Below, piece by piece: positions 34,449 to 46,480 of a DNA stretch of 64,000 bases (position 1 is the first letter of the stretch; every line of letters starts with the position of its first letter). The position numbers and the translations under genes are program-made. This DNA is from Bedellia somnulentella (lineage: Eukaryota; Arthropoda; Insecta; Lepidoptera; Bedelliidae). The stretch spans positions 8,076,401-8,140,400 of the forward strand of contig OY755175.1 in assembly GCA_963576735.1 (NCBI GenBank). The letters run 5' to 3'. The notes under the pieces are model-generated. The model searched no databases, was not told the origin of the DNA, and saw only the letters and a program-made list of their open reading frames with translations.

Positions 34449-34570
34449 TGTAGAATAGAATAGTATAACTCTTTATTGCACATCAAACACAAATTTACAA
34501 AAATAATAATATGATCACACATTTTTCAGTGAGGTACAATTGGCGGTCTTATCGATTACTCGAAGCAGTA
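34449..34570. repeat. Dispersed repeat with 'gtacaattggcggtcttatc' core, copy 1
   Basis: Shares 'agaatag', 'attgcacatcaaa' and 'gtacaattggcggtcttatc' in the same order with 53483-53600. The 'ctttattgcaca' start is a word I recall from lepidopteran retroelement ends. Family not identified. Confidence 0.65.
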
Positions 34571-34960
34571 AATGATAACTCGAATATCTAAAATATATTG
34601 AGTCTGAATACAGGACATAGAAATGCCTATTGAGGTACTACTGTATTATTCATTTATTTTATGGATTCCAAATATTCCTTGCATATCGATACCTATATTT
34701 TCATAGCTACACTATGGCTGCTCATAATGGGAAAGTAATTCATAATTTCAGTTATTTTAGTCATCTTCAAAGCAAACCGAAGAAGATATCGGGAAATTAT
34801 ATTTTCACACGATACAACTACTAATGTCTGCCAAGTGCCAATCCGCATTAAGCTATCTCAGTAAGACTATGCCCTAACAACCCTATCTAGGGTAGGCTCG
34901 AACTCCTGGAAGATATATAATGAGATTATTTCCACATTTGTATTTACACTTTCACCCAGA
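34571..34960. other. Unique AT-rich sequence
   Basis: Nothing recognised. Confidence 0.4.
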
Positions 34961-35108
34961 AGCTGTGTAGTGCTTAGAATAGGGCTGGTGGTTTTTAAGT
35001 GACTTTTAAGCGATGTGTCTGAAGGCCCACTATCAAACATCCTTTGCATTACAGTCTTTTCTTTTCTTTGCGGAAGTGGCTCAGGAATTTCCAATTTTGA
35101 AGCCATTG
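34961..35108 (+). repeat. Family S, degraded and internally deleted
   Basis: 'agctgtgtagtgcttagaat', 'aagcgatgtgtctgaaggcc', 'cggaagtggctcaggaattt'. The ~40 bp carrying 'gtcgtaagaggcgac' are missing. The 79-codon minus frame over it is spurious. Confidence 0.6.
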
Positions 35109-35402
35109 AAGTGCCAGGTCATAAAGATGTACAGAAGAACACGTTTTTCAAAACGTGAGAGCTGATCAGTTCGGTGGTCGAGTCAGCAGAGTGCTACCGT
35201 CGCCACTATTTCTATGGGGTAAGCAATAATTGTATTGATCAGATATTGCAACATTATCGATTTGGGCATCGATTATGCATAACTTTATTCTAAGTCATTC
35301 ATATACACGGGTTTGACCCTGATAATATTGGAAATAATGAATACATATTTACGGACGTAGTACGAAAATCATATCTTACCAAATATGCAGTGGAAGATTA
35401 TT
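35109..35402. other. Unique sequence
   Basis: Nothing recognised. Confidence 0.4.
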
Positions 35403-35530
35403 TTTAGGTTTGGAATAGTACTTCTTCATTTCTCCCGCGAGAGTCGTCAGAGGCAATATAGGGTTATGAAACTATTTAAATGATTATTGAGCTGGTAAAT
35501 TCCAATTTTACTCAGTAAAGTAGTTTGCGG
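35403..35530 (+). repeat. Family S, head-side remnant (tentative)
   Basis: 'ttaggtttggaatagtactt', 'tcgtcagaggcaatatagg' and later 'gtaaattccaatttt' weakly follow the S order. The tail is absent. Confidence 0.4.
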
Positions 35531-35902
35531 AAGCAACAGGCAATACTAACGCAATTTTATTACTATTTTTACATACTAAATAAATTAAATAATACTCCTC
35601 CGTTATAACCAAACATGTTATTATCACACAATCATAAAATTTGTTTATTTATACAGACAACGTTGTCAAGTTCCCGTGAATATTTAAAGGGACCAGCATT
35701 ATATCACGTCAAGCGATAAGAAGCCGATACGATGGTGATATCGAATGTGTGTTAGTCGGATTGCTCACGTCCCCATCAGCAGCCGATACCAACCTGCGAG
35801 CCCATACGTCACGCGCCGAAGGAACTGCACAAATATTGGCTTATCACACGATTCTTTTTATCTATTCATCAACCTTGGTATCTTAGCCACGGATGATTTG
35901 TA
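35531..35902. other. Unique sequence
   Basis: Repeat-free, GC-balanced stretch at 35690-35830, without a gene. Confidence 0.35.
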
Positions 35903-36108
35903 TATCCTCACGGTTATGGATCAGAAAATGGGTAAGAAATTTAGAATTAGACAGACCTTAGTCACTTTCGGAAGTTGAAAAATGATAAGATTACAAAATA
36001 TATACTTGTTGGTCATGGATCTCCAGCCACATCACTCAACAATCACTTTAAAAAAGGCCCAATACTCTGAGTCTGGTAAGAAAGAAGTTAGTGCTATTAT
36101 ATTTGCAG
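35903..36108 (-). repeat. Family S, degraded copy
   Basis: 'tcctcacggttatggatc', 'ttagtcactttcggaagttg', 'ggtcatggatctccagccac' and 'agaaagaagttagtgctatt' keep the order from tail to head. Confidence 0.65.
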
Positions 36109-37851
36109 CAATGATTTTATATGTCTATCATTTATTGATTTATTCAGCTAATCGATGAACCAAGCCATTATTATTTTGATTGTTATATCGTTGGTAGTTC
36201 TGAACGTGCTCTACTTGATACGGAGAAAGTTTATTTAATGTTTAAATTGTTGAGATTGAGAGATGATCGTAAATATCCGCGAAGGTCACATGAAGTGGGC
36301 CACGGCAAGGCACTTCCGGCCGCGTGGAGGGCACGTGTGCGCCCGCGCCACCCTCCAGGAATGGTATTTACTCTATCTACTCTATTGGGAACGATGTAAA
36401 GATCGGAAGGATCCCTCAGTTCTCATAGCTATCCAATTTTAATGTCTATATTGTTTGTTTGACTGGCGTTAATCATTTTAACGAGCTTTTATAACTTAGC
36501 CGTGCGTGTTTTATTTTCATTACAATCATAACTAACAATAACTCATGGGCGTAACTCACTTTCAAAAGAAAACCAAAATATTATGACTGTATGAAAAGCA
36601 GTTCTTCAACGTATTCTGTCTCGAAAGCGAAACCAAAACGAATATTTATTCGGACGTAACACAAGATGACAATCATAAAGGTGGAAAAAAATCCTGCATC
36701 TTTTAAAAGTTATTGGCACAAAAAGGGAAAATTTAAGAGGTGCCAAGTCCGACAATGGCGAGTGGCGTTAATCTTAGTCCGATCAATAAACTCTCTGATT
36801 ACACTGCCACGTAATGTGTGCGACGTATTTTATTACGATGCGGCGGCCCTTATCAGGGTTCCGCGGCCACACTTTACACCACTACTCCATCTTTAAGATC
36901 GATCAGTAAAATCAAAAGGGAGTGACCAACTTCAAAAATGAATTGTTTTCAATAGAAATTTCTACGATTGAGACATTTATCTGCATTGGTAATTATTTCT
37001 TATCGTATAAAATCTGAACGCAAGTGTGAAAGATTTACAATTTTTTATAAGATAAAATTAAGAACATAAAAGTCAAAACGATGAAGATGTTTAGGAAAGT
37101 AGAAACACATATTCACATTCACATTAATGCCTTTTGGGGTAGACATAGAAAAACAACTTTACTTTTGGTCGTTTAGAAGTTTTGATATTATTAGAACCCG
37201 ATAAACACATCACGTTTAGTTTGTAATAAATACGTTATTAATTCGCAAAATTAAGTTTGTACATAAAATGTCGTAAAATATAAATGATACTCTGTCTGAT
37301 GAAAGTGAATACAGATGCACTTGACTTTTAAATGGATCTCTTTTGTTCAAACTGACTCTTGGTGGCATTACATTGTTGAACTTAATGCTTTTATTCGGCA
37401 GTTGAATAATGATGTAAAGAACCCTGACATTGTTGAGGAAATTAAACTAATAAATTATTTCACGGAATTTCACTTTTATGGAGAGATTGAATGGTCATTT
37501 TATTAACGAGCTCGAAATCTTATGTGAAGTCACGTTATTTGCTATCGTTAAGATTCCATTGATATAGCAGTGGTTTGTGTTTTAAAATACTTAACAAAGT
37601 AAACTCATTTTCTGTTGTTGTATAATTTTGAAATAAGGTAAGACAACAGTTTTGTTTTAAATATTACTTTCATGTTTTCTATTACAGTTGTAAAAAGATA
37701 AAATTCAGAACATCTAACTTAGTTTTTAAGTTAAAAATCCTCCAAGGGGTAAGCGGAGGTACTGGCTCGCCCAAAGATTACATATGATATGAAACTTCAA
37801 CATTTAGTATATTTTAGTGTGTCCACTATTGGCCTTGAAAGTTTGTCTCCG
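36109..37851. other. Unique sequence
   Basis: A GC-rich patch at 36270-36360 ('cgcccgcgccaccctccagg') lies in AT-rich surroundings. A 63-codon frame at 37315-37506 and a 76-codon frame at 36666-36896 show no domain. Confidence 0.35.
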
Positions 37852-37922
37852 AGTAGGGTAGAGCCTATCGCAGCATTCTGTAGGTCTCCTCACGAAGTTC
37901 TTCCTTGTCATCGTCATGACAT
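37852..37922 (-). repeat. Family T SINE scrap (tentative)
   Basis: 'gagcctatcgcagcattctg' and 'ggtctcctcacgaagttctt' resemble the T body ('ggcctatcgccgttttgt', 'tcctcacgatgttt'). Very decayed. Confidence 0.35.
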
Positions 37923-37936
37923 TTGAAATCCGATTA

Positions 37937-38182
37937 CATACATACATACATACATATACTCACGGCTATAAATCCCTAGAAGGGGTAGCCAGAGCTAAGG
38001 AATTAAAATTCCTCAGCCACTTTTGGAAGTTGCGTGGGGAAAAGATGGTAAAATAAAGGTCTCCAACCGCATCGCCCAAAAATCCCTTAAAAAGCCCCAA
38101 TACCGTTAGTCGCCTCTTACGTACACCAACCGGAAGAAATGGGGTAGTGCTATTCTAAGCCGACACTACACAGCAAGTCCGA
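37937..38182 (-). repeat. Family S repeat with 14-bp target-site duplication
   Basis: (CATA)n tail at left, head 'gccgacactacacagc' near 38174. 'ttgaaatccgatta' stands at 37923-37936 and 38183-38196. Eight extra bases lie between head and right duplicate, a common imprecision at the 5' junction of reverse-transcribed inserts. A ~17-bp internal deletion removed the 'ttggtgatgg' part. Confidence 0.92.
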
Positions 38183-38196
38183 TTGAAATCCGATTA

Positions 38197-39796
38197 AAAA
38201 ATCGTAAATACGAGCAAAGAAGTAAATAGAAAGAAGAGCCGGCTCAATATGAGAACGAATGTATCTAGTAGGTATTTGAGACTCAACTAAACATTTTGAA
38301 TGTTTGTTGTGTTGCGTATTTCCACTTTATAAACAGTGCTTATAATACTTAATGTAATAACAATTACTTTAGCGGTGGCCCTTTGTTGCTCTGAAATTGG
38401 TGCACACAATTAGGTTTATGTCTTATGTCTGATTTGGTATTAAATATATATTTATCTACCTTACAATTTAAGCTTACATAAAATTTATTAGGGCATGTAC
38501 TGTACATTTGTTGTTGAAAATTGATGAAAGAGTAAATTTCTTATTGTTATTTACATATAGATATGATCATATTGAATGTACTTTGAATTAATAATTATTA
38601 TATATTTCTTTCAATACCGTGTTTTTTTGTTTTTTAAAACTATGTTTATTTAATAACAAACTTACTTCTGACAGTGACATTTAAAAAAAAAACCTCTACG
38701 TAAATAAAATATTTTTGATCGCATGAATGATATATTAGATTATTTGTTTAAACTAGTCCCGTTTTGTAAAATGAAATCGATTATCAGAAAGTAATGTACA
38801 GTACATCAAAAATACAATGGTGCACACCTGTTTTACTAAACAAAACCATAACAAAATCTATTCAGCTGATGAACAAACTGGTCTCGATAGTGCGTGATAT
38901 TGAATTAACATGAAGGCGGAACAATGGTTACCTCCACGGTATCTACCTACTTTCTTTTAGAGAAAGACAAGGTTCCTTCTAAAGACGCTGACAAGCGAGT
39001 AGCGATACAAAGCGATCTCGGAGCGGCACAAAGGTCACCGCAGCCGGGAGATCACCTTACGCTGTGTTTGTGCGTGGCTCCGCGTCGCGTCGTGAGCCAC
39101 GTCTAAGGACTTTTGTGACTCGAGCATTATCAGCACATCTGGGAGCGGAGATGCTCCCCATAATGGCGAGCAGATAAGCCCGCATTGTACACTCTGTTCT
39201 ATAACGAGAAGAATGCACCATGAAAGGAGCGCGCGCAACACAACAGGTACATGCCCTTGCCCCCGCGATTATCTACATTGTTCTACGCTCAGACGACACG
39301 TTTCCCCTGATTATTCCAAAAACTATTCAAATGATAAGTTAATGTAAAACTTCAGTGTCAGATAGGTATCGAAGAGAAATGAATTAACAATTACAGCTGG
39401 TAGTGACTCATAGGACCGGTTACTTAGCTATTGGCTGGTACTAGAGAATTATCTTTGTCTAGTTTGTTCCGCAGACAAAATACTATGTTACTATAATAAC
39501 ATAATTCAAAGTGCTTTAACTTTATTGCAAAGTGTGGCGAAAGCCAACGTAGAAATTTACTTTGTCATCTTGCCAGTATGATAGATCAAGTTTCAAAGTA
39601 CGATCGAGAATTGACAACCGAAGATAGAGATCGGATTGTCTGTCCATTTGGTATCGACTGAACTCTGGAGGCTTTGAGTTGTGATCACTTGGTGCCCACC
39701 GTTGCTCTGTCAAGTAATAGTTTTGTAGATTTTACTGCTGTATTGGTTAAAACTTTCTACAAAATGCTCGTCACAATAAAGTTTTTACATATATTT
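38197..39796. other. Unique sequence
   Basis: AT-rich to 38890, then a GC-balanced repeat-free block (38900-39290) with opposite 60- and 68-codon frames and no domain. Nothing else recognised. Confidence 0.35.
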
Positions 39797-40071
39797 TTTA
39801 TTTATTTATTTGGAAGACTTACAGCTAAATAATCACAATATAAGTCTTCACCAGTAGTAAATAAAAGTTATACGGACATATTATATATACACAGATCAAG
39901 CTAGCCCCAAACTACTTGTAGTATGGGATACTTACTCAACGATACATTTAATATTATATAAAACATAATAAAATCCTAGACTAAAAAACAATCTTATGCT
40001 CATGCATACCGCGAACCCGCAACCTCCGGCCCGAGAAGCTGGTTACCTATCCACTCGGCCACGGATGTCAT
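39797..40071 (-). repeat. tRNA-derived SINE (tRNA-Ser/Leu-like head)
   Basis: On the minus strand the head begins 'GACATCCGTGGCCGAGTGG', with an A box like class II tRNAs, then B-box-like 'GGTTGCGGGTTCGCGG'. An unrelated AT-rich body follows and ends in an (AAATA)n tail (plus-strand 'tttatttatttatttgg'). Head, body and A-rich tail are the classic SINE layout. The B box has a changed base. Confidence 0.75.
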
Positions 40072-42307
40072 TATCATATTGCAACAAGTAATGCGTCAGA
40101 AATAAGAATGTAGGTCATTCCGTTTGCTCATCTTTCAATCAGGTTACTTTGTTATGTGCAAGATGAAATGTGAGGAGCTGATTAATACTACATTGTTTTC
40201 ATTTTTTATACAGAAATGTTAAAGGTTCTTTTGTGTGTGTGTAAGTGTATGACCTGTTCGTTAAAAAAAATATTATACATTTCCACTTTTCAATCGGGCA
40301 TAATAAAAAAATATTTATGAAAATAAGCTGTTTCTAAAAACACTTTTCGCTCGTTGTTCCGCAAAAGACGCCGCGATTGTTAACATGCCTACCGTCGTTT
40401 TTCATGTACCTACTGGTTAATAGCCACATAATAAGATAAAATCTTAGTCTTGTTCGTTATGAAGTCTTCCCTCGGTGCTTCCAGGTTTCCACCAATTTTA
40501 TTTGCCCAATTTTGAACAACCTACCCGGTCATTATTGATGATATAATAACTATAGCTTTATAGATTTTTTATGTGTAAAATAGTATCTTTCAGGTTTTTG
40601 TAACAGTTATTTGAGTATTCAAAGTTGGTTGAGCAATCGTTGATACTTATACTATTGTGTTCTGCAGCGTATATAAAGATCGATTCCAAAAATTTGGTAA
40701 GTTATCCCTGTAATTGCTATACTCCTGAGGCAACATATTGCAAAGAGATTATTGAAATGTATTATATTGATTAAACGATGTATATTGAATTGTAATATAA
40801 ACATTAAGCAGTTAATAACTGAAACATGGTTATTTACACGTCTGCGGTAGAGTGCGTGGTGCGGCCGCAAGCCGGTTGCAGCAACTAGTCTATGTGCCAG
40901 CGAGCCGCGGGTGTCCACTAATTGAACTTTAGCTCAACAACTTCAGTACCATGTTTTATGAACTCAATAGCGCAGGCTATCAAATAAATTCTGCCCGTGT
41001 AGAAATTACTGCATCGCGTGTACCGATTATAAAACTCATCTTGATGTTTCAGCATATTCTTGTAATAATTTAGTATGATAATGTAGGTAAGTGCGCTACG
41101 GACCGCCGCCGGATGGAATGGGATACGTGAACGGGTGAAGTATGGCGTGTCATATAGGCTTGTTTGTTATTTGCTTGGTTGGCGGTAGGTGACGTATTAG
41201 GGTTGCTTCGGAGATTGCGTGAATGCGTTCTTGGTTGCTTTTAGTTCTCGCTGGGTGGGCCGCTCCGTCGCGGGTTGTCCTGGCAAACCTGCAGTGACAC
41301 AGCTTGCTACACACGACATACACCAGCTCACTAGTTGTGACTGCTGACCACCAACTATCTGTTGACGCAACATCATATACCACCGCGATGTATGAGTATT
41401 CAGCGCGACATAGCTTTCATTTTTACATTGTGGCTTTTTCTCATAAAAATGTAGAGTTATAGGTTTAGGTAAGATAACAGGGGTGAGATCTACATCACGT
41501 CTAATTTAATTAGTCAGTTAGCCTGGTTGGTTTTTTTTATACTTTTAGGATTGTTTGGTTTCAAACGCTACTAGGTGCGAGGTGCTTGGGAAGCACATGT
41601 AATTACAACCTGTTACAACAAATTCGTCTCCCCTTCGATGGCAATGCTAGAATTGCCTTGAAATGATTACCAATTTGGATTACTACGCACTTGTCTTTTG
41701 GTAAGAAACTCTTTAATATTGAAAAGAAGAGATACTACTGATACGACTCGCTCACTGATAAATTAAATCATTAATTAAGCAATCAGTTTATCTATTCGTT
41801 TAGTCAAATATATATCACTGGATAAAAAAGTTATAACTACTTTATTGTAATTTACTGAATGAAATCAAAGTATACCCCAGAGCATCGCTGTACAAATAGT
41901 AACTATATCGGTCACAATAGTCAAACATAAGCTTCAGGTGTGTAGAGAGGAACAGGAAATCTAAGTAACATTGAAAAAGTAGAAGGGGAGACACACATGT
42001 TTCCGATATTTTTGAGATTGAGGAAGGGGAGCTAGGATAGAGGTCGTTGGCCTTCATAGGGCTGGCAACCCATGTGCTCTCTAAGCAGAGAGGGTCGTCT
42101 TTTAGATGCACAGGTGAGAGCCATTCACACTCTTGTTTTAAAAATAACATCGGAGATAAGTATTGATTTAGAACGTAAAACTTTCTATAATAAACTTCTT
42201 ATGCTACATATTGTTAGTTTATAATAGCACTATACTATCTTTTCCGATGGTTGTTAAAAAGGATGCCAGGCTTCCAAATTATTTTATTTTTAGACAATGT
42301 TATTGGA
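40072..42307. other. Unique sequence
   Basis: AT-rich with GC-balanced repeat-free patches at 40840-40920 and 41080-41400. Opposite-strand frames of 77-102 codons have no recognised domains. Confidence 0.35.
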
Positions 42308-43036
42308 ATATTATTATTATTATTATTCGAGATAATACACTAGCAGCAATATTTTGCTGATGCGTGTATATCACTGCACTTGTTTTAAATATTTGTCAAG
42401 TCTGTTTTTAAAAGAGTTCACTGAGGGAGCACTGATCACTGTCTCTGGTAGTTTGTTCCACACGTCCACAACACGATTTGGCAAAAAATTGAGTCTCGGA
42501 TTGCTTGTGCACGAGGAGTGTGATAGTTTTAGAGAATGTCCTCTCAAGTTCCTATTTTTGTTCATTACAAACATATCTTTTAGTCGTGGTACATTGTAGT
42601 AGCCCGTCAATATCTTATATGTCTCAATAAGGTCTCCTCGTTTCCTCCGTTCTTCTAGCGTAGTCAGATCAAGTATCGCAAGGCGTTCTTCATATTCCTT
42701 GTTCTTTAAGGCTGACACCATCTTCGTCGCTCTTCTTTGCACTTTCTCAAGAAGGTCGATGTCTTTCTTGAAGTAAGGACTCCAGATTTGAAATCCGTAT
42801 TCCAGCAACGGGCGTACATATGCCTTGTATATCTTTAAAAATAGGTCTATCGTAATGTGAAAAAACGCCTTTCGAATTAGATATAGCCGGGAGTTAGCTC
42901 TTTTTGTTATGGTGAGTATGTGTTCTTCCCATTTCATGTTGTAAGCAGTGATTATACCTAGATCCTTCTGATGGGTAACATTTTTAAGAACTTTGGATTC
43001 AAGGATGTATTCGTTGTGAGGATTATTACTACCTTA
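42308..43036 (-). mobile_element. CR1/L2-like LINE, 5'-truncated 3' end
   Basis: Non-LTR retrotransposon end on the minus strand: C-terminal coding region, stop at 42371, about 40 bp of 3' UTR and a (TAA)n tail (plus (ATT)n at about 42311-42329). The 5' part is lost at about 43034. The short 3' UTR and trinucleotide tail fit the CR1/L2 group. Class given by resemblance only. Confidence 0.8.
42371..43033 (-). pseudogene. Reverse transcriptase C-terminal domain of the LINE
   Basis: About 220 codons are open without interruption, the longest coding stretch in the window. It covers the end of the polymerase domain ('KDLGIITAYNMKWEEHI'), the thumb-like helix ('YVRPLLEYGFQIWSP', 'LLEKVQRRATKMV') and the conserved C-terminal box ('VWNKLPETVISAPSVNSFKN'). 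The catalytic 'YADD' part and endonuclease domain lie upstream of the truncation and are absent, so no active protein can be made. The first Met at 42937 is internal, and a stop precedes the open frame at 43034. The intact frame suggests recent insertion. Confidence 0.88.
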
Positions 43037-43165
43037 CATTGAAGAAATCAGCCGTGAATGTAGGAAATAAAATAATATTACTATTTATTTCATCAAGTGA
43101 AAGGACAGAAAGGTTGGTAAAGTTGATGTCGTGTTTACACAAATTATCACTGATAATATAAACTT

Positions 43166-43408
43166 TGCCGTGTAGTGCCGGCTTAGAATGTCGCTACCCC
43201 TTTCTACCCACGGGTGTCGTAAGAGGCGACTAAGGGTATTGGGGCTTTTTATGGGATTTTTGGGCGATGCGGTTGGAAACCCATCACCAAAAACCTTTAT
43301 TCTTACCATCTTTTCCCCACTCAACTTCCAAAAGTGGCTGAGGAATTTATAATTCCTTAGCTCTGGTTACCCCTCCTAGGGAAATATAGCCGTATGTATG
43401 TATGTATG
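43166..43408 (+). repeat. Family S repeat, intact, with 12-bp target-site duplication
   Basis: 'tgccgtgtagtgccggctt' to (TATG)n tail. 'taatataaactt' at 43154-43165 and 'taatataagctt' at 43409-43420 agree at 11 of 12. Same subfamily as 15.3 and 18.9 kb ('acccacgggtgtcg'). The 79-codon minus frame over it is spurious. Confidence 0.92.
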
Positions 43409-43726
43409 TAATATAAGCTTCCACAATTGTTTTAAGCCTTGTTTAATGAGATGAAGTATGAATTTACTGACAGGTTAAGATATCCATCAGCGGTGGCAAT
43501 TAATCTTTAAATTTTGAGCGGAGTTAATAAAAATAAAATGTTTTTGTTACTATAGCTCATGTACCTAGTACATAGTACACTCATGTAAATAGTAAAAGCG
43601 TTCTGAAACAGTACATATTTAAAATCAAACTTAAGTAACACACACTAAAGTATCAATCAATTTCACGTTGAAACCCCGTGGCTAGCTGCAACTCCTTGTA
43701 CTTATATTTCTTTGCAATGTTGCTGT
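43409..43726. other. Unique AT-rich sequence
   Basis: Nothing recognised. Confidence 0.4.
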
Positions 43727-43739
43727 TAATCATATAAAT

Positions 43740-43956
43740 ACATACATACATATACTCACGGCTATAAATCCCTTTACGGGGTAGCCAGAGCTTTGGAATT
43801 AGAAATTCCTCAGCCACTTTTGGAAGTTGATTGGGGAAAAGGTGTTAACCACATCACCCAAAAATCACTTAAGAAGCCCCTATACCCTTAGTCGCCTCTT
43901 ACGATCACCCACGGGTAGAAATGGGGTAGTGTTATTCTAAGCCGACACTACACGGC
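43740..43956 (-). repeat. Family S repeat with 13-bp target-site duplication
   Basis: Tail (CATA)n at left, head 'gccgacactacacggc' at 43956. 'taatcatataaat' occurs at 43727-43739 and 43965-43977, with eight extra bases between head and right duplicate. About 30 bp of the middle ('aaaataaaggt...gggtctcc') is deleted. Confidence 0.9.
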
Positions 43957-43977
43957 AAATATCATAATCATATAAAT

Positions 43978-45220
43978 CTGCTAAATATAATTCGGAATAC
44001 CTATAAGACTAGTGTTAGTATTGTTATATAGCTTTTAGGCACACTTTTTGATGAACTCGTAAGAAATCCTCCTTTGATTTTGTGGTTGAGTAATAAATCG
44101 TATTTGAAATGTTATAAAATGTGATTGCAATTCAATATAGTTTTGTCATATCTGAATAAAATCATGACTTGTATGTGTTTGAGGATGTATAAATAAAAGA
44201 CTATTAAGTGGGTGACTGAAAAACTGTTATTATACTTTTAAATGTTGGCGTCCGAATATTGAGCTGGTCAAGATATGCTAATCTGGAATATGGTTGCCAG
44301 TTGCTAAGCCGTCTTTGTAATAGGTGATGTTGAAGGTTCTCATTTACATTTATACCGTTTGTTGCTATGAAAAAGTTACTATGAAACTAAATATTTTTGT
44401 ATTTTTTCGAAGTACCTAATCAATATTGCTGGAAATTGTTGATGTTGCAAAATTCAACAATAAGCAGGTCATAGATCAATTATAACTGGAAACATGATCT
44501 GAACACTTTCAATATTTTGTTGTTATAAAAGAAAATCAACTCCTAAATTAGGGTTGACTTTACCCATTGACTAAATTTGACGGATGCTTATAATACTAAC
44601 AAAATTTTTAATAATGTCGCCAAAATATCTTACAGGGCTTAATATTTTATTTTTACTTCAATACATATAGCGGCGAGAATTTCCACTTAATAGCTCTTCT
44701 GAATTAATTAATTTATTATGCCAATGATTTCGTATAATGTAATAACATCTACAATTGAGTAACTTAGTATTAAGTCTATGTCATCCTAAGTGATATTTTG
44801 GGTTGTAATAACTAGTGAGGCCTTAAAATTATCGTTAGCCCCAATTTTTTTTCACATTTGCTAACCACAAAATAGGGATCTTGATTGAAATCAGAAAGAA
44901 GTCTATGTTAGTTTTTCTTCATATAGGGTGTGATGGGAACTAATTGTGCAAGTTTTTTTTCAACTTAGCGTCACTATAGAATAACACCATAAACTAAATT
45001 TTTTCCTGATTTTACAAAAGGAAACACGATTATAGTTATATTTTTTTTACGTATGTGATGTTCAGAAGTATTGATACCTCCGCCTTAATTTGAGTTACAA
45101 ATAGTAATAGCATGCGAGAGTAAGAACCACACGTTCATATTGACTGTAAAAATGTTCCTCCGGACCCAGAACAAAGGCAAGTCTCCTGGACCACGGAGGT
45201 CGTCGTCACTGTCATATAAA
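43978..45220. other. Unique AT-rich sequence
   Basis: Nothing recognised. Confidence 0.4.
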
Positions 45221-45430
45221 GTTGTGTTGGGTTCAAATAACACTGGTCCTATTCTTCTCGCTGGTGTTTTAAGAGGTAAGTGATTGTTGAGAGATGTGGT
45301 TTGTAACCCGTAACCTAACATCCTTTATGCTACATTTTTTTCCTACTCTACTCCCAAAAGTGGCTAAGGAAATCCAATTCTGAAGCTTTAGCTACCCTTT
45401 CTAGGTTTTATAGCTATAAGTATAGAATAT
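45221..45430 (+). repeat. Family S, old degraded copy
   Basis: 'cgctggtgttttaagaggta', 'gagatgtggtttgtaaccc', 'ctcccaaaagtggctaagga', 'tagctaccctttctagg' and 'tagctataagtata' keep the S order. A 78-codon minus frame is spurious. Confidence 0.6.
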
Positions 45431-46401
45431 AGGAGTATTGGTTTTCCTACATTGTATTTAATAAAACGGCTTTATATTATTTAAAAATTATTTAATTTCA
45501 AAACGATCGTGGGTTTCTGAATCTTAATCTCCGTTAAATTTAGATGTGGGTGTACTGTACATCCTTGATTTTGTGATAAAAATTTACGGTTTGCTTAAAA
45601 GGCCACATTAATATTCACTTCCACCATCCCACATCTCACTTTATACTTCAATTCAATCTTTATTTTTGGGTTTTATTGAGTTTTAATTAGTGCATTGAAG
45701 AATTTATACACCATCTATAGAAAAAAACATCTGTTAATGAGTACGCCAACACGATTGCAACATTTCATTACATAAATAATCACGATGCAATTGCGTTGTA
45801 ATTATTGAGACAATTATCTAAATTTAATGAGAGAAAACATAAATATAGATTTCACACGGATTTGTGTTCGGTTGTTACTTAACGATTTGTTACTGATCCG
45901 ATCCAATAGTTTGATGCCATTGATGCGACTTTCTCTTTCATCGCTTTGTTTACAATTCAATATTCGTTTACGACTCCGTTTAGGTTAACAATATTGTAGT
46001 TATGCTCACGATAATACCCTAGTTTAAAGTTTATTGATCGCAATTGACACGAAATCATTTCTGAAATATCTGTTCTTGTTTTATACAAATTACTTTCACA
46101 GGGGTATTCAAGTATTTTATTTCTAAGTTAAAGCGACACAGATGATTTGACCTACTAATCATTACGAATAATAAAATATTTATTAATGTACCTCAACCGT
46201 TTTAAGGGTATTAGGAAATAGTGAACAAGCACGTAAGGAATAGGGCATCTCTTTATATTATAAACACATTTAAATCAAATAAACTTGTGTTGAAAAGGCT
46301 TGCTCAGTGATCGTTATGATTCTGTGTAACATTTGTGAAACTCTCAGATTGAGTCCATAAACAGTTACAATTAAGATGAAACAAAAGGTAAACTAAAACT
46401 A
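45431..46401. other. Unique AT-rich sequence
   Basis: Nothing recognised. Confidence 0.4.
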
Positions 46402-46480
46402 CAAAAAAGAGTGGCGATCAATAGTCTCTGCCTACCCCAATGGGAAATAATGGGGTGAGTATATGTATGTATGTATGTAA
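46402..46480 (+). mobile_element. RTE-like LINE 3' tail (family R), best preserved
   Basis: Reads 'KKEWRSIVSAYPNGK' and stop, then only 'tggg' before 'gtgagtatatgtatgtatg'. This piece shows most clearly that the ORF stop sits almost on the microsatellite tail. Strong 5' truncation (about 80 bp left). Confidence 0.8.

Noticed and set aside
40005..40071. Minus-strand tRNA-Ser/Leu gene
   Set aside because: Head is tRNA-like but there is no acceptor closure; an AT-rich body and A-rich tail follow, as in a SINE.
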